DNA from: Saxidomus purpurata | Lineage: Eukaryota; Mollusca; Bivalvia; Venerida; Veneridae | Direction: 5' to 3' | Length of the DNA stretch: 64,000 nt | NCBI GenBank assembly: GCA_022818135.1 | Contig: JAFMSR010000005.1 | Span: forward strand, 21,702,854-21,766,853 | In this document: piece by piece, positions 23,601 through 32,060 of the stretch | Position numbering within the stretch: position 1 is the first letter of the stretch | Layout of the letters: the number at the start of each line of letters is the position of its first letter | Translations under genes and position numbers: made by a program | Notes under the pieces: generated by a model | Told to the model about the DNA's origin: nothing | Seen by the model: the letters and a program-made list of their open reading frames with translations, nothing else | Database searches by the model: none

Positions 23601-25972
23601 GCTTTCCAACAAGAAAGAAAACATAAGCAGTGATTATCTGTAATTTAATGTTGCTGATATTCATTAACACATTTTCCTTTAATTCGGTATCTAAACTGAT
23701 TGTCAAGTTCCTACTAGCTGTATAGTATTACGACAACGATTTGTGTCAACCATGTTTGATTGCAACCTTCGTTGGAATTACATTTCATACTATGTTATTT
23801 AACGTAGTATTGTAAATTTCTTGTTGAATAAATGTGCGACTTTGGTAAATGTTTAATACTTTACTGATTTACTGATCAGGTGGAGAAGAGCACGAAAAGA
23901 ATCACAACCGTCTATGATGTACAGCGACCTACAGCCTAGTTTGGACCATTCTCAAGACAACAAGGCATACACCGACCTTCAGATTAGACAGGAGCATTCT
24001 CCAGACCAAACGACAAACACCGACCTTCAGATTAGACAGGATCATTCTCAAGACCACACGGCATACACCGACCTTCAGATCAGACAGGATCATTCTCAAG
24101 ACCACACGGCATACACCGACCTTCAGATCAGACAGGATCATTCTCAAGACCACACGGCATACACCGACCTTCAGATCAGACAGGATCATTCTCAAGACCT
24201 CACGGCATACACCGACCTTCAGATTAGACATGATCAGTTGTCAGAGCATTTGACATACACCAGTTTACATGCAAGGCAGTGTCACTCGTCAGATCAGGAT
24301 TATGAAAATAATCTCGAAAAGAAACCTTGTTCAAGAAATACATCAGTCGGTAGGTAATAATGCGCATATGTCTAATCAGATGTATCAATGGTATATATCT
24401 AAATAATCAAATTTATTTAAGCTATGTTTAAATATATACAATGCTCTTGTAAAGTACATTTATATAATTCATATTTACGTCTTGTACAAGATGTTTTTCA
24501 TACAAGATACCACACAAATTGTTTTGAAAATAAATCAGGATAGAGGGAACCTCATCAGCAGTAGACCATTGTCTTTAGTGATGGAATTTATGAATTTTTG
24601 ACAAAAATGGGGAATGTATATAATAAATGAAATAAAACGCAGTAACTGTACTTAATTAGATTTGTTTATAAAATGATTGTTGTTGACTATATTTGTATAT
24701 AGAAATGATCAGTTAATATATAAAAGAAATCCTGTTCAAGAAATACATCAGTCGGTAGGTAATAATGCGCATATGTCTTATCAGATGTATCAATGATATA
24801 CATCTAAGTGAACGTTTTTCATTTTCAAAACATCATATACTTTTGTTCCTATTTTATTTAATTTTCTTGTCCGGAGCATAACTAGAAAACTGCTGAAGGA
24901 AAAATTTAATGCTTCAAATTACATGTAACGAGAGAGGACACTCATACAATGTAGGTACTGTCTGCTTGGAAACTATATATTTTTACATGGAATGTTACAT
25001 AAATTGTAGTCAAAGAAAAAAATACATATTTAGAAAATAAACAATACTGAAATCCAGGGATCGCAGGTTCGATTCCCCACTATTCTACCTGTTCAGAATG
25101 TGTCTCTGTTAGACATTGCAAGATTTTAAATAAATTGGCACATTATTTCCGAATATGGAGATTAAGTGTTGTGCGCAAGAACCGTGTCCAGACCTTGAAG
25201 GTCACTGTGAGACACCACTTCCGGAGCATTTGTCTCTTACAAGTATTAGCTTTTGTTTGTTCATAGTGATAGTATTTAGCACTTATATATCAGTTCTCTT
25301 TCCCAGTATAAATAAACGTCGCTAAAATCTCATTCTAGGGCTCGAATTTCCAAATTCTCTTCTTATCATTGGGTTGACATCAACGAAGTTGTGGAAAAAT
25401 ATATCATGCTCTATTCTCGCATAAAAACATTATCTCAATTCTTGCCACACATATTTTGACAAAAGTTGATCAGTGTGAAGTTATTTTTTACAAAAGTCAT
25501 AAATAGTACTTATCTTAATGTTTTGTACACGAAACCTGTACATATGTAAATACATTCTAACAGGCTTTAGCCGTAAAATACCTTTTTATCAACGTAAAGG
25601 ATCTTTGTATTGTTATGTGTGTACTGTCCCTAATTGTGAACTTAGCTTTTAATTATTTTAACAATTCCTAATCCAGTGACGAGGAGTACCTGTCTGAAGC
25701 TTTATAACATCACAAATATCGGGTTTGTCATGTAATATCTCATCACGTGAAGGCGAAAATATTCATATTAAAAGCAAATCTAGATAGATGTTTTAAAGAA
25801 TGTAAAGAGAGACAACATATTTTTTTTAAACAATTTTAGCAGTACAACCAAAGAGCTGAAAAAGAAATTAAATTGTGTATGTTTCATTCTTTGTATTTCA
25901 GATGAAACTCTTGACCCGGCAGCACAACACAGGCCAGTATACTGTAATACAGCGATCGAACAACTACCGTGA
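14608..25972 (+). CDS. Gene A: F-type lectin / six-CCP / transmembrane receptor with tandem YxxL tail (complete)
   Basis: CDS exons: 14608-14695, 15170-15394, 15901-16128, 16657-16863, 18206-19201, 20896-21004, 23880-24349, 25902-25972. Total 2394 nt, 797 codons plus stop, with every junction in phase. Order: signal peptide (about 1-20), F-type lectin (31-180), CCP1 (185-248), CCP2-6 (252-581), TM helix (594-616), basic anchor WRRARK, eight 16-residue repeats with YxxL (632-747), then YENN and YCNT. In the families concerned, F-type lectins bind fucose-type glycans, CCP modules form extended stalks, and YxxL/YxN motifs recruit SH2 proteins after phosphorylation. I infer a cell-surface innate immune receptor. 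Extracellular exons are all phase 1-1, suited to exon shuffling. Gene B (39.0-47.0 kb) is its tandem paralogue. Start chosen because it opens the only signal peptide, just after an acceptor (14592), so a 5' non-coding exon is likely. Confidence 0.88.
15170..16128 (+). CDS. Gene A exons 2-3: F-type lectin (fucolectin) domain
   Basis: Exons 15170-15394 and 15901-16128. Family landmarks: ENVALHK at the start, SVDGNSDSSFEHGSCSH, GSPW, then IIIVNRD at the exon junction, RLKNFIVYG, and the closing YLTLCEVEVYA. The outer cysteine pair (GSC and TLC) that ties the fold is kept. Unusual: the vicinal cysteines after NR(x)D are missing (NRD/ELQSRL), and the segment after GSPW departs from the usual PWWRVDLG. 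Glycan specificity may therefore differ from classical fucose binders, or binding may be lost. Confidence 0.85.
16657..16863 (+). CDS. Gene A exon 4: CCP module 1
   Basis: A single 69-codon phase 1-1 exon with the four CCP cysteines (PPKC, VKC, VKC, PTC) and the NGY motif after the first cysteine. The usual tryptophan before the last cysteine is replaced by the SSGEYNSTFPTC ending. Only the 3' third of this exon survives in gene B. Confidence 0.85.
18206..19201 (+). CDS. Gene A exon 5: CCP modules 2-6 in one 996-bp exon
   Basis: One uninterrupted exon encodes five CCP modules at residues 251-308, 309-374, 375-441, 442-516 and 517-581. Each has four cysteines and most have a tryptophan before the last one (GKWDS, ETWSR, KTWSG, GTWTG, ALWDK). 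Several N-glycosylation sequons are present (NNNT, NITN, NDSK, NRT, NTT, NES). CCP modules usually sit on separate exons, so a five-module exon is unusual. Donor A|GTAAGT. Confidence 0.92.
20706..20870 (+). pseudogene. Dead duplicate of the gene A transmembrane exon
   Basis: Near-copy of the region around exon 6 lying directly upstream of it (compare 20871-21010). It keeps CAGCAGCCATA, TCTGTTTGTATCCGCC and the donor CGAAG|GTAGTT. The acceptor is destroyed (TTTCAG replaced by TTTATA), and two in-frame TAA codons fall before the hydrophobic core. A non-functional tandem exon duplicate. Confidence 0.8.
20896..21004 (+). CDS. Gene A exon 6: transmembrane helix
   Basis: Encodes a short juxtamembrane stretch (NMFEGQKSIKTY), a helix beginning LIGGLSTAAIVLFVS and the stop-transfer YRR (residues 582-618). 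Phase 1 in, phase 2 out. The gene B counterpart is 40404-40518, with LIGGLSTTAIVLFIV. Confidence 0.88.
21885..22667. repeat. Bivalve-type degenerate tandem array in intron 6 of gene A
   Basis: Starts with the palindromic GAGGGCCAACATGGCCCTAT phrase, is interrupted by the SINE, and continues at 22165-22667 with roughly 120-170-bp units. Unit phrases include CCTCTATTGCAAACACAAGG, TTTGACCC, CCCATATTCA and TTTCATGAAGATCCAATGAA. At least three units are seen. The segment shared with gene B starts directly after it, so it inserted in one unit or was lost from the other. Confidence 0.65.
21974..22164 (-). mobile_element. tRNA-derived SINE, full length, inverted copy
   Basis: Reverse complement of the element at 11586-11776, with B box (reverse complement GGTTCGAGTTC) near 22104 and A box near 22145. 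It sits in intron 6 of gene A, next to a bivalve-type tandem array. Confidence 0.85.
23880..24349 (+). CDS. Gene A exon 7: cytoplasmic tail with eight 16-residue tyrosine repeats
   Basis: After WRRARKESQPSM come eight units of exactly 16 residues (48 bp), consensus YTDLQIRQDHSQDHTA. YxxL tyrosines are at 632, 648, 680, 696, 712, 728 and 744; the third unit has Asn (664) in place of Tyr. HLTYTSL (744) is a canonical ITIM (LxYxxL), and the TAYTDL units are ITIM/ITSM-like. YxxL pairs are separated by 12 residues, at the long end for an ITAM. QDYENN (759) fits a Grb2-type YxN site. Units 4-6 are almost identical in DNA, which implies recent expansion. Donor TCG|GTAGGT; reading through it would end the protein after GR. 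Confidence 0.9.
24722..24810 (+). pseudogene. Duplicate of the end of the gene A tail exon and its donor
   Basis: Repeats 24316-24402 nearly exactly, including TCAAGAAATACATCAGTCG|GTAGGT and downstream intron sequence. It lacks a polypyrimidine/AG acceptor in a suitable position and the rest of the exon, so it is probably inert. Not seen in gene B. Confidence 0.75.
25902..25972 (+). CDS. Gene A exon 8: C-terminal exon with a YxN motif
   Basis: Acceptor TTGTATTTCAG, then DETLDPAAQHRPVYCNTAI and a short end to TGA (23 codons). VYCN is a second YxN (Grb2-type) candidate. Gene B encodes the same peptide with one change (R to W), so this end is strongly conserved between paralogues. Confidence 0.85.
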
Positions 25973-26260
25973 TATTTATTTTAAAGTTCTTGGTTTTGTT
26001 TAAGGCATATTGTCTTACATGCAATTGTTGGCTAATTTGTGCTTTGTTAATATAAACATGTGACAGCAAACAATATTAGATTTGCATTTCATGTATGGCA
26101 AAATAACGTTATACGAATAATATGCAATTAACCAGAAAATTGTACTAGCTACTCAACACTTACAATGTGATTATGTTCTGAATATGTTTTAATTAAAAAC
26201 TTTTTCTGCCATTTTATGAACAGAAATGTATTTGTTCACCATTTATGGAAAATATAACTG

Positions 26261-26266
26261 AATAAA
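26261..26266 (+). terminator. Gene A poly(A) signal AATAAA
   Basis: AATAAA about 290 bases after the stop, followed by a GT-rich stretch (AGTGTTTTAAAATAGTGCGG). The aligned site in gene B is ATTAAA (47254-47259). Confidence 0.65.
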
Positions 26267-26398
26267 AGTGTTTTAAAATAGTGCGGTATGCTTTCATTAT
26301 TTTTATTTGCCGATGGGATATTCCCCTGTATTTTTAAAGAGGAAAAGTCCTTACCACAAAATATGAAGATGTAGTTATAATGTATCATCATTTAAAGG

Positions 26399-26400
<2 letters not shown>

Positions 26401-26459
<59 letters not shown>
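26401..26459. repeat. (CT)n microsatellite
   Basis: About 28 CT units, nearly uninterrupted. The gene B counterpart (47376-47416) is short and broken up by substitutions. Confidence 0.95.
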
Positions 26460-26462
<3 letters not shown>

Positions 26463-26469
26463 GCAGGGA

Positions 26470-26930
26470 AACTTTTCACTTCTCGCTGAGCCTGATAATT
26501 TCATGTGGAAATCGCATAAGTAACAAGTGTAACTTTTTTTCTTGGAATGCATTTTCAATCAACTGAGCATGGTATGTAGTTTGGTCGTCCGTTGAGCGCA
26601 ATTTTCTGAATCCAGTGTATTCGTTAGCAAAAATTCGGAAAGTCTCCAAGTACCACTTCATTCGCTGATTCAAAATGTTCTTGATTTTCCCAACCACATT
26701 GGTGAGATTGACAGAGCGACAGCTAGAAACTTTACTCTAATGCTTCCCTTATTTTGCGATGGTATCAGGTTCTCTTTTCTCTAACGTGGGAGGTTACCTT
26801 CTCTCCAGCCTCTCCAGCTAGACCGTATATCTTAAAAATAGTGCTAATTGCAAAGCAGCCTAGGTAGAGAAGCATCTCATTTGTGATGCCATATAGACCG
26901 AGCGATGTCTTCGCTATGAGCTGTTTTGAG
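26470..26930 (-). mobile_element. Non-LTR retrotransposon relic (reverse transcriptase part)
   Basis: Minus-strand reading gives YGITNEMLLYLG (compare G(P)DGITNEML), then in other frames LTNVVGKI and NQRMKWYLETFRIFANEYTG followed by FRKLRSTDDQ, matching the GFRK.RST region of Jockey-like reverse transcriptases. The stretch then jumps to HEIIRLSEK, which aligns with the end of the RNase H part kept at 47.4-47.9 kb. Several frameshifts and stops; dead. Confidence 0.65.
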
Positions 26931-28200
26931 GCTTTCCTATTACCTCCTATGAACTATGGTTTTTTCACATACCTTTCCTCCTTTTGTACCTCTGTCTTGT
27001 GGTTTCTGCTGATAGGGATGTTACTTACATATTCATAATCGTCCGCGATTGCTGCCTGTTTTCCTTGGTATAGGGTTTCTGCCTGTTTTCCTGCCAGCAG
27101 GGATTCATTCCATACCAAAATTGCGGCACCCCTATTGTTTTCTGTTTCACGACTTTGGTGACCTTCAAAAGCTTTGTGCCATCCTTATTCAGGTAAAAAG
27201 ATGCAGTTTTATCAATATCTTGCTTACACAGCTTCGCGGTAGTTTTATCATCATTGAAGTACTTCAAAAGAATCTTGAACTGAAAAATGTTTGCATATTA
27301 AATAAATGAAGTTAAAGACATATCGTCGTGTTCCTGCAAAAATTGCGAAACACATTTTCTTTCTCTAAATTTCGTACCTACATACTGCGAAAATAGCGGA
27401 ACTTTTATCAAATTAGATAATCTTAAAACTACTTGTGCAAAATGTGACTGTGCGAAAATTTCGTTTGACGAAAATGGCTTAACTGAGATACCACAATTTT
27501 TCTTTTGACTTGTGTCTCATTACTTATTTCCTTTTCACGTCCGGACAGAAATATATGTTCTTTATTTGAATTGCGCACATAATTTCTTCTATTATAAGAA
27601 GATTATGATTTAGATATACAGCATTAAACAAAATGAAATAGAGTATTTTAATTGTTTCGTTAGTGGCTTTTAAAAGAAAACAATTTCTAAAATTGCATAA
27701 TTTCTGGCTATCTGATTAAAATCATCACCTCAAAAACGCTACGCTATGAGGAAGATCATTTCAAAAGATCGTGAACTTTAGTCAGATTGAATTTCTGGAA
27801 ACTTAAAACAATGAGTATTACAACATCTACATTTGCGATTTACATATGGATAATTTGAGAGTAGTTCCGAAATCAATATGAAATAGAATTATTGTTTAGA
27901 TAAAAATAACTCGTTTGCATTTTTCTGGAAGATGTGTAATCGCGCTGCTACAATGTAACCAATAAGTTACCTACGGTAGTTTTGATTCTCTGCCTTTTTA
28001 CTTTAAAATGTTAATACATATGCTGGGATACAGCCGATATATATCAAAACTATAAACTCATTTTGACGTGAAATCTAATTACTAGTTGAATTTCTACCGT
28101 ACTCAGAAACTGGTAATTTAAAACCCACTTTGTTTTACATGGCAAAATAAAGGGAGATAAAAGAAATAAAATGTAAGCATTTGCAGAGATCCAGTGCAAA
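26931..28200. other. Intergenic region of unit 1 without a named feature
   Basis: Overlapping short ORFs on both strands at 27025-27309 may be further retrotransposon debris upstream of the RT relic, but no motif is convincing. The rest is AT-rich. The gene B unit has no counterpart to most of it. Confidence 0.4.
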
Positions 28201-29825
28201 TTTAAGTGGTATTGATATATATTTATTAAGAACATAAAGATATGCTACATTTCATAAGAAAACATAATATGGAAAAACCTCTCATAGTTAATAATGATTT
28301 TGATATCAGTATAAAATACGTAACAGAATAATATAATTGTCGTATGCCTAGAGCTAGAGTCGCTTACTTGAAATCACTGCAAATATCACAGATTGAGGGT
28401 CACAGGTTCGAGTCCTGAAAATGACATTTTCTTTTTATTTGAGAATATTGGCAGGTTTAAACAGAAGATAGGGATCTAGTACTGGTTCTTCTCATGAACA
28501 GTAGTTACACAAACTTTCCGCTTGTAAAAATGACCAAAATACAGTTTGAACGGGCATTAATTGTTGTCTATCCAACTTTGAGCAGATCTCAGTTGAGATC
28601 CTTCGGGGATAAAGTATCAAGAGTATGAATCCAACCCGTTTCCTTTATCAAAATGTTCATATCACCGGAAACATTGTCAGTATGCGTAAAACCAAAATAT
28701 TTAAATGTGTATTCTCATTCGTTAAAGTGACTAAGCACAATTGAGCTAAATCTAAATTTTAAAGGATTTGTGTTTAAATATGAAACATGTGTTTATTCAT
28801 ACGTTGTGTTGGTCCAACTAACTGTATGTTATATTTTTGCATGTAATAAGGTGGATAACAGCTTGTGATGAACAATTCATACAGGTTTTGACACCAATCG
28901 TTTTCAATTTTGTGAGCTTTGAAACAATGTAAGAACAATGACTGCATCTTCCTATTATAGCTGCCCGTGTTTGCAGACGAAAACGTAGTTTTTAGAAGAT
29001 GATTTTTAAAATTCTTAGCACGCTTTTAAAAATGCTACAACAGGTGAGTGTACATGCTGAACAGATTGCTTGGGATATAATCTTAACAGGTTCCAGTATT
29101 TGTTAAGCACATCTTGGTCAGAGAATGATTGTATTCAATGACAAAGGGTATTTTGTCATTGTCAGTTGAATTGTTATTTTGTGATAAAGTCTCTTCCTGA
29201 GACAAATGAGACACTTTTGTTAAAGTTTCGTATATTTTCTTTCTGGGTAATTTCTTTCAAGAAAAAGATGGTTGTGGTCTTTAATTGGTTCAAAATGATT
29301 GGTAGCATTACAGTTTTCTATAATAAAAATCGAAGTACAATGATTGAGCATAACAACATTTTTTTATGAATTTTCTGAATAATATTAAGGTGTCCTCTGG
29401 CTATCTGAATATATTGCATATTTTGACAGAATAAAACCAAAAATCACACATACGAGGGGGTGTTTTTGCATACCAGATCGGGATACCAGTGCTGGAAAAT
29501 ATCATCTTACACCCCTCCTAAATAGGCAATGAAACAAAGGGACTAGGCACGTCTGATTTTATAACATAGTATATATAGACTATATTATACTATGTACAAA
29601 GAATTTAATGTGCCTCCCTCCTTGCAATAAGCCTATCGTCATGAACATCTGTATATGGTAGCTAACTTCAACATTTGTGCGATACAAATTCTCTTAGTAG
29701 GCAACACAATGCGTGCGTACGTGTCTTATTCATTTCGTTCCATATATCAAGAATGATCTACATTTGCAATCCTAATATCGCAAGAATAACTTTATATTTT
29801 CGGATTCTAGACTTCCCTATATTTC
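28200..29825. repeat. Segmental duplication, unit 1 part 2
   Basis: Colinear with 47845-49024, including the tRNA-like segment, CTTCGGGG...AAAGTATCAAGAGTATG and the GCATACCAGATCGGGATACC repeat. Internal deletions on the unit 2 side make it shorter. No gene. Confidence 0.8.
28350..28425 (+). mobile_element. tRNA-like relic with B box
   Basis: The B box GGTTCGAGTCC (28405-28415) lies in a tRNA-like context, but no good A box or acceptor stem remains. The same relic is at 47955-48042, so it predates the duplication. Confidence 0.5.
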
Positions 29826-29829
29826 ATGA

Positions 29830-32060
29830 ATAGTGAGATCGATTCAGCAGGAATATACGCATAATAATAGATACATGTAATAGTTAAATAAATGTTTTAG
29901 AATTTAAAAGAGGCGGACGTCTGTTCAAATGGCGATTTTTATTTAGCAAGACTCAGATAATTTCATAGTGTCTCTTTCTATCCCCGTGGTTGATTCCACC
30001 AGAGCGATTAACCTAAGTAGTATAAGAACTTGTTTCGCAATCGAGAGTAAACACATTAGTATGAATTAAATCAAAGCGAAAATTGAAGACAGTTTGCGTG
30101 TCGTATGTTCAAAATAACTTGTGTGCTGTCCGTCTTTGAAGGCAGCCAGAAAAATAACGAGGAACAGAAAATAATAACCATCATTAAATGGGACATATGT
30201 GACTTTGCCTGCATGTTTACTTCTCTTATTGATACAGTAATGTGTGAATATTGAAAAGAAGCAGCGAGTGCAGTATGAGTTCTAATATAACAATCGTTAG
30301 TACCGCGATACGAGAGGACTCCATTTATCATTTAATAACATTACCTGCGGAAGCCCTGGAGCAACATTATAAATAGTTAAAAATGAAAAACAATCTACTA
30401 ACAATAATTAGTTAATTAGGAGAAATAAGTAACAACTTCTAAAAATAATAACTGTGCCCCAGGGCTTCCGTAAATACGTAAGTTTACTGATTTAAATCAC
30501 TCATTTATTCAGGAGATTAAAAGCCAAAAAAGACTTTTTCAATCGGAAATTTTCTGAACATATACCATACCCTGAAAAATATAAAATCTTTGACGAGCAC
30601 GTCTTTGTTAATGTACTAAGTATACTAAGTAATTTCATATTTCCCTTTTTTTTAAAAAAGGCTGCTTAGTGAGAGAGAAATATTAATATTCATGTTAAAC
30701 ATATTTCCACTTTCAACGAGTTACATATGCTTACACTAGGCAAAACACTCATTGTGTCTCCAAATATGCGATTGTTACATTGCTTGGTCTTCGTTTATAC
30801 ACGTTGAAAACATTTATTAAAAGAATTGCATGTTGTGGTTAATCTGAAATATAACAGGATGCTCCACCATAGACAATTTCGTAAACACAAGGAAGTCCGG
30901 ATTCTTGTTACATGCATTTTTATGATAATCTAATGTGGCAACGTAAATTAATTAGACCTGGTTTTTACCTTATACATTCCACAATTACCGGGCTTGTAAG
31001 CCATGGACTGAATTAATACCGATGCAGCAATTAGATACAAGTTAAACGATCAAAGCGGCCGAAAATAGCAGAGGTGATACAACATGTAGAAGACGAAAGG
31101 TTTAGACTACCAAAAGCAAATATAGTTATTACTTCAGCACAATTTGACATTCGTATACAACAAAATAAAACTTGCAGAGCCAATGCTTGCAACTAGGCCT
31201 AAGACTTTAGCCTACATGGAGCTCAGCGCCGGTGCCCAACCAGAATCCGAGATAGATTAGTTAAGTACTTTAAATGTATACATGTATCATGTTTTTATTA
31301 TTTTATCAAATTTCAGCGAAAACCTCAACATCCGATTATTATATTCTCTTTTTTTTCCGCGTTTGTACACAGAGCATAAAGGATCCTTCTGATAACACCA
31401 GGAAGTCCTTCAGTATCTGCTGTTTTTATTTGTTTTAATGACATGACTCCTCGAAATTTGTCATTTGTTAGATACAGTGGTATGAGAAGATACCTAAATA
31501 ATAGAGACGATCAAAGGGATTATACACGTTAAAGTCTGGTGAGTGCGTAATATATTTAAAAGTCTTCTCGTTCAAATCAATATGATTAGTTTTGTGAAAG
31601 AAAAAAAAGGAATTAAACATACGGTTGGCAAAACAAATCACTTCTTGCTTTTAATTGAACTGTAAGAGCAAGGATGACCAGCATCCATTCAAAACAAAAT
31701 TATGGCTAGCCACTCGCCTGTCAAGCTCTACACTGTTGATACAATGTAATAGATATTTTCGAAATTTCATAACACTCTGCGTTTATGTTTTGCGCATATT
31801 TCTTACAATAAGGTCACACGATGCATGCTCTTCTCTTGAATCAAAGCAACTTAACAGACTATAAAGGGAAACAGAAATAAACAATAATATCCGTAACACC
31901 AACTCTTGCCTTTTCGGATGAAAAGCACAAAACTTCTGTTCTTGCAAATAAAAACGTAAGATTTAGTTTAGCCTGGCCACCAGGCGAGATGATAGGATAT
32001 TTTCATTATTCAAGCAGAATATTTTCTGGCCCATATCTACTGATAGGGCTTGATCATCTA
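29830..32060. repeat. Segmental duplication, unit 1 part 3
   Basis: Closely matches 55213-57442 over its whole length. In unit 2 this segment is separated from part 2 by a 6.2-kb insert. Part of it (about 30745-31290) recurs a third time at 37965-38560. The many small differences between copies spoil any shared ORF, so no gene is called. Confidence 0.85.
30348..30470. mobile_element. Small inverted-repeat element, unit 1
   Basis: The ends CGGAAGCCCTGGAGCA and its inverted counterpart (reverse complement CGGAAGCCCTGGGGCA) bound an AT-rich core of about 90 bp. The same element is at 55739-55851 in unit 2. Likely a MITE older than the duplication; target duplication not clear. Confidence 0.6.

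Larger units (their letters stand above)
22668..26400. repeat. Segmental duplication, gene A side (intron 6 to past the poly(A) site)
   Basis: Colinear with 42856-47415, covering the 3' half of intron 6, the tail exon, the last exon and the 3' flank. Differences: a roughly 630-bp insert on the gene B side (about 44015-44655), extra tail repeats on the A side, and different SINE remains near 25.05 and 45.5 kb. Confidence 0.85.

Noticed and set aside
23929..24231. Minus-strand 100-codon repetitive ORF
   Set aside because: It is the antisense shadow of the 48-bp repeats of the gene A tail exon; a three-base-multiple repeat keeps several frames open.
30071..30331. Minus-strand ORF with a partner at 55453-55785 and a hydrophobic stretch reminiscent of a receptor helix
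   Set aside because: The copies differ by many amino-acid replacements given their close DNA similarity, and neither extends to a recognisable domain; this looks like neutral non-coding sequence.
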